A DNA stretch of 5,576 nt from contig CACXHM010000153.1 of NCBI GenBank assembly GCA_902767465.1, forward strand, positions 1 through 5,576, in the 5' to 3' direction. This document shows positions 1-5,576 of the stretch, piece by piece. The notes beneath the pieces were generated by a model that was given only the letters and a program-made list of their open reading frames with translations, was not told where the DNA came from and ran no database searches. The DNA comes from an uncultured Bacteroidia bacterium (GTDB lineage Bacteria > Bacteroidota > Bacteroidia > Bacteroidales > UBA932). The position numbers and the translations under genes are program-made. Position 1 is the stretch's first letter. Every line of letters begins with the position of its first letter.

Positions 1-836
1 ATTGCAAAAGTTCCTCCAAGAACATCTGAAGCAAATAGATATGCTGCATCAAATGTGAATCCGGCAAAGCAAAGCCCCAGCCCGGCAGACGCGAAAGACG
101 GAATCACGGTATCACCCCCATAGTGATATCCTCCCCTGGCGAGAATCATCCCGGAGTAGCAATATTCAACGCCCGCACCGGCTGAGATGCTCCCGCTGAA
201 GAAATAATCTGCCCTTGCCCTGGCTCCAAGCGTATGTTTTCCGAAGCCAAGGGTATATCCTCCGCACAGGCTTGTTGCTGTTGGCAGGCTGAAGTCCCCG
301 GTGCTCTCCGATTTAACTTTCTGCCCGATGGAAGAAATGCCTCCCGCGATATCGAATCCTCCGCTGCGGTATGCTGCAAAGATGTCGGCTGCTATGGCGC
401 TATGTGAATAGTCGCTGAGTATCCGCTCCTTGGCATATTTCACGTTCAGTCCCGCTGCAAAGTTTCCGATACCATAGGCTGCCCCCAGGTTTACCAATAT
501 CTCTGTAGGTGTAAACTCGGGTGAAGATATTTCTTCTCCGGTGCCCCGCGTGAATGCAAACGATACTCCGAAGTCCTGATACTTTCCTGCAGCTCCCGCC
601 CCTATATATTTAGTGCCGGAAAAATCGGGCATGTAATTCTGGTAGAACACGCCTCCCCTGAAAACATTGTCCTGCAGGGGCAGCACTGCTGCTGAGGCAA
701 TACGCGTGCTTCCCATTGCAAGTGATGCCGGCGAGAAATCAAGCTGAACGAAAGGAAGAGCCTCTGACTTGGGTTCTCCGGCAAATGCAGAAAAATATGA
801 CAGCGTGCAAAGCAGGCCGAGAAGTATTTTTTTCAT
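1..836 (-). CDS. PorV/PorQ-family outer-membrane beta-barrel protein, 3' end beyond window
   Basis: The frame starts at ATG 836-834 and stays open to the left edge, giving 278 residues without a stop; one or more C-terminal strands are probably missing. It opens with a Sec signal peptide (MKKILLGLLCTLSYFSAFA, likely cut after A19). The mature protein starts with the family-type segment PFVQLDFSPASLAMGS (residues 28-43), then alternating Gly/aromatic stretches typical of beta strands. Other family-like pieces are LPTATSLCGGY (184-194), GAGVEY (220-225), ARGGYHYG (233-240), SAGLGLCFAGFTFDAAY (250-266). In T9SS, PorV is an outer-membrane shuttle that binds cargo C-terminal domains and PorQ belongs to the attachment complex; I cannot say which branch this is. 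The usual NPA motif after the AMG segment is absent. The start overlaps the protease stop in an ATGA, so the two are probably co-translated. Family assignment is fairly sure; function in secretion is inferred. Confidence 0.82.
   Translation of the reverse strand, partial: MKKILLGLLCTLSYFSAFAGEPKSEALPFVQLDFSPASLAMGSTRIASAAVLPLQDNVFRGGVFYQNYMPDFSGTKYIGAGAAGKYQDFGVSFAFTRGTGEEISSPEFTPTEILVNLGAAYGIGNFAAGLNVKYAKERILSDYSHSAIAADIFAAYRSGGFDIAGGISSIGQKVKSESTGDFSLPTATSLCGGYTLGFGKHTLGARARADYFFSGSISAGAGVEYCYSGMILARGGYHYGGDTVIPSFASAGLGLCFAGFTFDAAYLFASDVLGGTFA
833..836 (-). other. ATGA stop/start overlap, protease to PorV-like gene
   Basis: The protease ends GTT-AAA-ATA-TGA (stop 835-833) and the barrel gene begins at ATG 836-834, again sharing ATGA. 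The upstream context is A-rich with no Shine-Dalgarno sequence. The signal peptide starting directly at this ATG supports the start. The overlap implies that the protease and the barrel are made from one message and probably in coupled amounts. Confidence 0.9.
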
Positions 837-3283
837 ATTTTAACTATGATTTTTCTATATGTTTTCCCATTATACGTAACAACGAGTCCGTAGCGTCCCG
901 GGGCCAGGGCTGACATGTCCACGTTCAGTGGGTCGAAACCGCTGAAAGTTTTTGTGACCTCATAAACGGTCTTCCCCGAAGAAGTTGTGATGTGGACGTG
1001 GGTTTTTGCGTCCTCTTCGGTAATAATCGACAGTTGCGAGGAAACCGGGTTCGGAGAGGTCTCTGCGGGTGCATTTCTGTCTCCTTTCACCAGTACCGGG
1101 ATACTGAATTCAAGGGTCTTGTCGCCGTCATCGGCAGTCACCGTAACGACGGCACTTCCTTTGGCAACGCTTTTGATGGTAAGGCTTGTCCCCGAAATGC
1201 TCGCAGTAACGATACCTTTTTCGGACGAGGCGGCGCTGAAGGTGATTTCGTCCCCGTCGGGATCGGAAACCATTTTACCGAGGGCAAATGTAGTGCTCGT
1301 AAGGTCGTCGTAGAGTATCTTCCTTCCCGGATTTTCAATCAGCACGGGTGCTTCATTTTCAGGTGTTGTGACACTGATAATGTTCGAGGCATCCGACCAA
1401 TTCCGCGACACGTTGAAGGAATATGTCTTGAGATAATATGTAGTGGAGTACTTATGGGTACCAAGGTCGATGCTGAAAGGATCTCCGGCTTTGTTTCCGC
1501 GGAAAATGATCCTATGTGTTTCAACCCCATCGGCGATATTCTCCGGTGTGCTTTGAGCAAGCTTATTCCTGTCAGTGCCTATGAGACAGAGAAGTCCGAA
1601 AGCTTTTCCGGCTTCCGGATCGGCCGGGATATTGAAAGATGCTTCGAGAATATTGCGTTTTGCGGTGAAAGAACAGTCCGAAACCGCATCCGGAGCAACG
1701 GTTGTGGATGGGAGACGGAGTCTTAATGACGCAGCGGCATCCACTGCAGGTCCGATTGGATAAGAATTGTCGAGGTGTGAGCGGTTTGCACCTTCCAGAA
1801 GAATCTGCCGGAGTTCGGTGTTCGTGAAACTGTCGTTGCCGAGTATCGACACCAGGAGTGCTGCGACTCCGCTCACGTGCGGACAGGCCATCGAAGTGCC
1901 TTGCATATACCCGTAGGAGATGTAGTCGTAGTCCCTGGACCTTGTTGTCTGATAGAGATTAAATATATTGCCCCGGCTGTAGCCTTTTTCATCAAGATTC
2001 ATCGTAAGTCCCGGGGTGGGATCGGAAGGGTCGTCTCCATACCCGTCTCCTCCAGGGGCGGCTATGTCAACCCATGGTCCGTAGTTGGAGTATTCGGCGG
2101 CCATCCAGTCGGGGCCGGACGCTCCCACGGCTACTACAGGTTCATAGGCGCAGATCGGGTCATAGTCCACGGCATCGTTTCCAGCAGCAAATAACACTAA
2201 ACCTCCTTTCATGGGAGAGCCTGGATAATCACCGGCGTTGTCGATGAAATAATCAATGGCATCCTTGATGTAGTCGGGAATGACCGTTTTTTTATACTCG
2301 CGGAGCTCTTCTGCCGACACTTCCCCATCTTCATTATCGTCAGGGGAGAACCCCCAGCTGTTCTGGCTTATGACGGCTCCGTGATCGGCTCCCCATTTGA
2401 TGGCTGCCGCCGTATTCGCGTCGCTCGCACCCTTGGAGCCGTCAAATATCTGGCAGCTCAGTATTTTTACTCCCGGCATCCCGGCGGCATAATCTCCTCC
2501 TGCTATGCCGGCAACTCCGATGCCGTTGTTCCGGACAGCTGCGATGGTGCCGGCAACGTGTGTTCCGTGGGAATCGGCGGTAACATTGTAGCTCTTATTA
2601 ACGAAATTCCTGCTCCCTTCCGGGCCGCCTGCAATGAGGTTTCCCTGCAGATCGGGATGGTTCATGTCCACCCCTCCGTCGACCACGGCCACAATCACGT
2701 CGCTCTCACCGCAACCAAAATTCTCCCACACATCCATCACGTTCACACTGCATCCTTTGTTCGAAGATACGGTCCTGCTCCTGTACTTTATGGTCAGATT
2801 GAGGGAAAGGTCATTGTAGAGGTCCCACTGCCATTTGAAATAAGGATCGTTGGGAATTGCGCTTCGCTGAACTATCTTTCGGGGGAGTTCAGCGCCCACT
2901 ACGCCTTTTGTGCCAAGGAATGCGTTCAAGGCCTTGGTTGGAGCGGTACTTTCATCGAATCGCACGATGTAATATTTGTGAAGGCCCCTTTCGCGGGAAC
3001 GCTGCTCATATTTACCTGCATCCGGGAAAAGCCTTTCCATAGAACTGACGCCCAGCTCTTCCATGATCGCGGACAGGACCTTCGGGCTGTCGTTTTCTGC
3101 ATTCGCGGCTGCTTCCAGTTTTGCAGCAAGATTATCATCAACCTTCAGCACGATTTCTCCCCGTATGCAAGAAGAAGCATTTGTCGGATCATTAATGATT
3201 TCCGGCCTTCTCACTTCTTCTTCATTCCTTGTGCATGCGGCGGCAAAAAGGGCAAGAATTATAATTACTGTTGCTTTTTTCAT
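833..3283 (-). CDS. S8 subtilisin-like serine protease, lipoprotein, with T9SS type A-like C-terminal domain
   Basis: This 816-residue protein is a secreted endopeptidase. A lipoprotein signal (MKKATVIIILALFAAAC) predicts lipidation at C17, followed by an acidic TRNEEE that resembles Bacteroidota surface-export signals. Residues about 35-140 look like a fervidolysin-type inhibitory prodomain. The S8 domain (about 145-520) has the full catalytic set: Asp202 in VAVVDGGVD, His239 in DSHGTHVAGT, oxyanion Asn369 in FAAGND and Ser464 in GTSMACPHVSG. An EF-hand-like loop (D315-E326) is inserted between QNSWG and AAGND. Then follow a fibronectin type III-like domain (about 528-640), a cadherin/Ig-like domain with DPDGD (about 644-733), and a tail (about 740-816) with SPNPVSSQL, LAPGRYGLVV and a final KIIVKI that matches T9SS type A sorting domains. 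Its start overlaps the Fic-like stop and its stop overlaps the PorV-like start. The protease call is very sure; substrate is unknown. A lipobox combined with a T9SS-like CTD is unusual. Confidence 0.96.
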   Translation of the reverse strand: MKKATVIIILALFAAACTRNEEEVRRPEIINDPTNASSCIRGEIVLKVDDNLAAKLEAAANAENDSPKVLSAIMEELGVSSMERLFPDAGKYEQRSRERGLHKYYIVRFDESTAPTKALNAFLGTKGVVGAELPRKIVQRSAIPNDPYFKWQWDLYNDLSLNLTIKYRSRTVSSNKGCSVNVMDVWENFGCGESDVIVAVVDGGVDMNHPDLQGNLIAGGPEGSRNFVNKSYNVTADSHGTHVAGTIAAVRNNGIGVAGIAGGDYAAGMPGVKILSCQIFDGSKGASDANTAAAIKWGADHGAVISQNSWGFSPDDNEDGEVSAEELREYKKTVIPDYIKDAIDYFIDNAGDYPGSPMKGGLVLFAAGNDAVDYDPICAYEPVVAVGASGPDWMAAEYSNYGPWVDIAAPGGDGYGDDPSDPTPGLTMNLDEKGYSRGNIFNLYQTTRSRDYDYISYGYMQGTSMACPHVSGVAALLVSILGNDSFTNTELRQILLEGANRSHLDNSYPIGPAVDAAASLRLRLPSTTVAPDAVSDCSFTAKRNILEASFNIPADPEAGKAFGLLCLIGTDRNKLAQSTPENIADGVETHRIIFRGNKAGDPFSIDLGTHKYSTTYYLKTYSFNVSRNWSDASNIISVTTPENEAPVLIENPGRKILYDDLTSTTFALGKMVSDPDGDEITFSAASSEKGIVTASISGTSLTIKSVAKGSAVVTVTADDGDKTLEFSIPVLVKGDRNAPAETSPNPVSSQLSIITEEDAKTHVHITTSSGKTVYEVTKTFSGFDPLNVDMSALAPGRYGLVVTYNGKTYRKIIVKI
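3280..3283 (-). other. ATGA stop/start overlap, Fic-like gene to protease
   Basis: The Fic-like gene ends TTA-TGA (stop 3282-3280) and the protease ATG is 3283-3281, so the codons share a 4-base ATGA. This arrangement usually means translational coupling by re-initiation. No strong Shine-Dalgarno sequence precedes it; only a weak AGGA lies about 18 bases upstream. It fixes the protease start, because the lipoprotein signal begins exactly here. Confidence 0.9.
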
Positions 3284-3984
3284 AATTTGGTTTGGGATCC
3301 TGTCACCAGCCAGAAACCGCCCTTGTCGGGCCCTATGCGGCGTAGGAATCCGTTCTTTTTCAGTTTGGCAAGATGTTTTTCCACACCCTTGTCGGAGATT
3401 CCGATTTCCTGGGCAAGATCTGCGGTGGTACGTCTCGGATGGGCAGCCAGGATTCCAAGTATGCGGATGGCATTGTCTGCCTTGGGAATCTTGATTTTAC
3501 TGTCGATGCTGGGGCGTAGACCAAACTCAAATTCAATCATATTGGCAAGCAGCCGTCCCATCAGTCCGTTTCCTTCTGGCCAAAGGTCAGCTTTTGAAAC
3601 GGTTTTGCAAATCTGCGATGCCACCTTGCGAAGTCCCTCTTCTCCAAGGCTTCGGAAATGCATCCTGGCTTCGTTTGCATCGTGGCAGACAGTCTGAAGG
3701 ACATCTTCGTCGTTAACTTTTCCCGATTCGAAGCTGCGGTTGCGGAAAACCTTGGCTGCAAGCAGTTTAATACGGTAGCCGCTCCAGACCTGATGACTCT
3801 CCGCATCTTTGATGGCTGCTCTGTAGGCATCGAGCAGGTCGAGGTTCATCAGTTGTTCGGAAATGGTTTTTCCCTCACTGCTCACACCCTGGTCGAACAA
3901 CTTGAAATTCTGTTCCAGGTTGAGAGAGGATCCTTCAGCCGCCGATGAAGCGGTTACGATAGCATAGAGCAGCGACTTATCCAT
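3280..3984 (-). CDS. degenerate Fic-domain protein with C-terminal winged helix
   Basis: The protein has 234 residues. The N-terminus carries the Fic inhibitory-helix motif (S/T)xxxE(G/N) as S13-SAA-E17-G18, followed by LNLEQNFKLFDQG and EQLMNLDLLDAY, as in Bacteroidota Fic proteins. The catalytic loop, normally HPFxxGNGRxxR, reads DLWPEGNGLMGR (133-144): the catalytic His is Asp133, P and F become L and W, and the first Arg is Leu141, while GNG and the last Arg remain. The spacing is shorter than in typical Fic enzymes, so parts of the fold, including the target-docking flap, may be reduced. Residues about 168-228 form a winged helix-turn-helix (TTADLAQEIGISDKGVEKHL, then LRRIGPDKGGFWLV). 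Known Fic enzymes transfer AMP or other phosphate-containing groups; this one should lack that activity. A regulatory role is inferred from the winged helix and the coupling to the protease. The ATG at 3984 is 11 bases after the GH31 stop and leaves a short N-terminus before the inhibitory motif. Confidence 0.85.
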   Translation of the reverse strand: MDKSLLYAIVTASSAAEGSSLNLEQNFKLFDQGVSSEGKTISEQLMNLDLLDAYRAAIKDAESHQVWSGYRIKLLAAKVFRNRSFESGKVNDEDVLQTVCHDANEARMHFRSLGEEGLRKVASQICKTVSKADLWPEGNGLMGRLLANMIEFEFGLRPSIDSKIKIPKADNAIRILGILAAHPRRTTADLAQEIGISDKGVEKHLAKLKKNGFLRRIGPDKGGFWLVTGSQTKL

Positions 3985-3995
3985 AAAGACAAAGG
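3985..3995 (-). other. 11-base intergenic gap, the only untranslated DNA in the window
   Basis: The gap between the GH31 stop and the Fic-like ATG reads CCTTTGTCTTT on the coding strand. It is pyrimidine-rich and has no Shine-Dalgarno-like sequence, hairpin or room for a full promoter. The Fic-like gene is therefore most simply read as part of the GH31 transcript, unless a promoter lies inside the GH31 3' coding region. Confidence 0.7.
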
Positions 3996-5576
3996 CTAAT
4001 CGTGTATCTGTGCCAGAATCTTTGCCTTGAACTCCTGTGGGAGGGCAAGACTTTCAAGTTCTGCTTTCAGTTCGTCGGTGTTGAGGGCGTTAAGGTATTC
4101 GGCTGCGTTTGCGGGGTCTTCCTGAATAAAACTGGGAGTACCGAGGAAGCGGAGCAAAAGCGGAGTGAGTTGCATGTTCTTGTCGATATTAATGGCGAAT
4201 TCACTCTTGACTTCCGGCATCAGGGTGCGGAGCCGCCGCATTTTCCCCTTCTCTCCGTTTACGAAGACCGGGCTGCACTTACATTCCACAGTAATGCCTG
4301 TTGAAGCAGGAAGTTCCGGCAGATAAACGGTGGCGGTGAGACCCTCTCCTGTGTATCCCCAGACGGCGGAATCCTCAGGCTGCATCCCGGCAAAACGGTC
4401 GTAAGGGACAGCTTCCCCGTTTACGTAAACCTCCGTGGGGGCGCTGACTCCGGGCAGTTCTATGCTGATCCTTCTTGTCGGGTTCATTCCTTTGTAGGAA
4501 CCTTTCCTTGAATCGATGCTGATACGTATGCCGTCTGCGGTGCTCTGCTGGCGTATTGCCGTGGTTGCATAGTCGGATGCGTATGCCTGGGTCTTACCGT
4601 CGTCTTCATAGAGGGTGGCTTTACCTTCGGATGCTCCCGGCGCCACGAGAAGACGGATTTCGTTACAGTCTTCCTGAAGTGAGCGGATCTTCTTTCCGGC
4701 AAGAGGGATGATGGCTCCGGCACGGACGAACCAGGGATTTTCTTCGATGGTGAATTCAAGTTCGGCTTCGGTGCCTCCTTTATAAAGATGGCCGGTACTC
4801 ATTTCGAACCAGTCGCTGCCTTCGGGGAACCACATGCTGCGTCCGGCAAGCCCCGTGGTTTTGTCCACAGGCTGACAAACCACAGTGGCAAGGATATCAT
4901 TTCCAAACATGAATTCCTCCGTGCGTGTGTATGAGTTTTCGTTTTCGGGCCACGCATAGTACAGCGGCCGGCAGAGACCTGTTCCGTTGTCGTAGGACTC
5001 TCGTGCGGCTGTATAGATGTAGGGAGAGAGGTCGTAGCGGAGGCGTATAGCTTCGCGCATGGCGTCGAAATGGTCAGGAAATACCCAGAACCGTTTTTCC
5101 ATGCTGAAGTCCTTTGTGGAGTGGGTCTTGAAGATTGGAGTGAAAACACCCTCCTGCAGCCAGCGCGTATAAAGTTCAGGATCGGTTTCGTGAACGCCTT
5201 TTGGCTGCATGTGCCCTCCGATGTCATGTCCCCACCATGCGTAACCTACGTTGGATGCGGTTGCAGTGAAAAAAGGGAGATATCCCAGAACCTTCCATGT
5301 GGCGAAAGTGTCTCCGGAGAATCCGACCTGATAGCGGTGACTTCCGATTCCGCCCCAGCGGTGATAGATCATGGGCCTGGGGGCATCCTTCCCTGAATCT
5401 GCACTGCGCCGGGCGATGTCGTTCCAAAATGTGTAATTGAGCCAGAAAGTGTTGCTCAGATTTTCGGTATACCGGCTGTTCCGGAACTGCTGCCAGTCGA
5501 GCCACCAGAAATCCACTCCCTGCTTCTCCATAGGATGGATTACCGAATTGAAATAGGCATCGGCCCATTCCTGCTG
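3996..5576 (-). CDS. glycoside hydrolase family 31 (alpha-glycosidase), 5' end beyond window
   Basis: The frame is open from the right edge to the TAG at 3998-3996, giving 526 codons of the C-terminal part. GH31 enzymes are retaining alpha-glycosidases that act on alpha-glucosides, alpha-xylosides and related sugars. The segment enters the barrel just before the nucleophile motif GVDFWWLDWQQ (Asp codon 5498-5496). The acid/base Asp is in GFSGDTFATW (codon 5312-5310). Further family marks are WWGHDIGGHM, LRYDLSPYIYTAARESYDNG and RPLYYAWPE. A beta-rich proximal region follows (FMFGNDILA, WFPEGSDWFEM, VRAGAIIPLAG), then a DUF5110-like module with ATLYEDDGKT. The last 80 or so residues are a mainly helical extension. 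The Met at 5531 is internal, since 15 upstream in-frame codons (QQEWADAYFNSVIHP) look like the same domain. The N-terminal domain and any signal peptide are unseen, so cell location is unknown. The WWLDWQQ form differs from the classical WxDMNE of alpha-glucosidases, so I leave the substrate open. Confidence 0.95.
   Translation of the reverse strand, partial: QQEWADAYFNSVIHPMEKQGVDFWWLDWQQFRNSRYTENLSNTFWLNYTFWNDIARRSADSGKDAPRPMIYHRWGGIGSHRYQVGFSGDTFATWKVLGYLPFFTATASNVGYAWWGHDIGGHMQPKGVHETDPELYTRWLQEGVFTPIFKTHSTKDFSMEKRFWVFPDHFDAMREAIRLRYDLSPYIYTAARESYDNGTGLCRPLYYAWPENENSYTRTEEFMFGNDILATVVCQPVDKTTGLAGRSMWFPEGSDWFEMSTGHLYKGGTEAELEFTIEENPWFVRAGAIIPLAGKKIRSLQEDCNEIRLLVAPGASEGKATLYEDDGKTQAYASDYATTAIRQQSTADGIRISIDSRKGSYKGMNPTRRISIELPGVSAPTEVYVNGEAVPYDRFAGMQPEDSAVWGYTGEGLTATVYLPELPASTGITVECKCSPVFVNGEKGKMRRLRTLMPEVKSEFAINIDKNMQLTPLLLRFLGTPSFIQEDPANAAEYLNALNTDELKAELESLALPQEFKAKILAQIHD

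Noticed and set aside
146..784. Short minus-strand frames at 146-379 and 602-784
   Set aside because: Both lie in another frame inside the PorV-like gene, whose own frame is continuous and shows family motifs from 836 to the left edge.
827..833. T7 run on the plus strand as an intrinsic terminator
   Set aside because: No stable hairpin precedes it on either strand, and it encodes the first Lys codons of the PorV-like signal peptide.
992..1726. A 244-codon open frame on the plus strand
   Set aside because: It lies wholly antisense to the Ig-like and FN3-like domains of the protease, and its translation shows no family features.
2381..3697. A 438-codon open frame on the plus strand, opposite the protease and the Fic-like gene
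   Set aside because: Its translation has no recognisable domain, is rich in Cys/His/Arg in a way typical of antisense frames, and crosses the boundary of two well-supported genes on the other strand.
3280..3984. Fic-like gene as a toxin of a toxin-antitoxin pair
   Set aside because: The catalytic His is absent, the inhibitory motif is internal to the same protein, and no small antitoxin gene is adjacent.
5529..5531. ATG as the start of the GH31 gene
   Set aside because: The frame stays open upstream to the window edge with domain-like sequence, and a start here would leave half of the catalytic barrel missing.
5224..5568. Minus-strand frame of 114 codons overlapping the GH31 gene
   Set aside because: It is an out-of-frame shadow; the GH31 frame carries both catalytic Asp motifs across the same bases.

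Overview
The window reads as a dense, single-strand stretch of a Bacteroidota genome, most likely order Bacteroidales. The evidence is the company of families: a GH31 glycosidase of the type with a C-terminal DUF5110-like module, a surface-type lipoprotein subtilase whose tail resembles the type IX secretion (T9SS) type A sorting domain, and a PorV/PorQ-family outer-membrane barrel. No gene start has a strong Shine-Dalgarno sequence and the regions just upstream of the starts are A/T-rich, which also fits that phylum. I cannot name a genus.

All genes lie on the minus strand and are transcribed from right to left. From 5576 to 3996 is the C-terminal part of a GH31 glycoside hydrolase; its 5' end is outside the window. 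Eleven bases later comes a 234-residue protein (3984-3280) with a degenerate Fic domain and a winged-helix C-terminus. Its stop codon overlaps the start of an 816-residue subtilisin-like (S8) lipoprotein protease (3283-833) in a 4-base ATGA. The protease stop overlaps, in a second ATGA, the start of a PorV/PorQ-like beta-barrel protein (836-1) that runs off the left edge. There is no gene-free stretch longer than 11 bases, and I see no RNA genes, mobile elements, CRISPR arrays or terminators.

The most interesting part is the protease and barrel pair with the pseudo-Fic protein in front. In T9SS, PorV recognises the C-terminal domain (CTD) of secreted cargo. Here a CTD-bearing protease and a PorV-like barrel are translationally coupled as if made together, yet the protease has a lipoprotein signal (lipobox ending in C17) rather than the usual signal peptidase I signal of T9SS cargo. 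My working inference is a dedicated cargo/receptor pair that places a lipid-anchored protease at the outer membrane. The upstream protein keeps the Fic inhibitory motif and the GNG loop but has lost the catalytic His and a key Arg, and it carries a DNA-binding-type domain. It may be a regulator built on a dead Fic scaffold. The GH31 enzyme may simply share the transcript.
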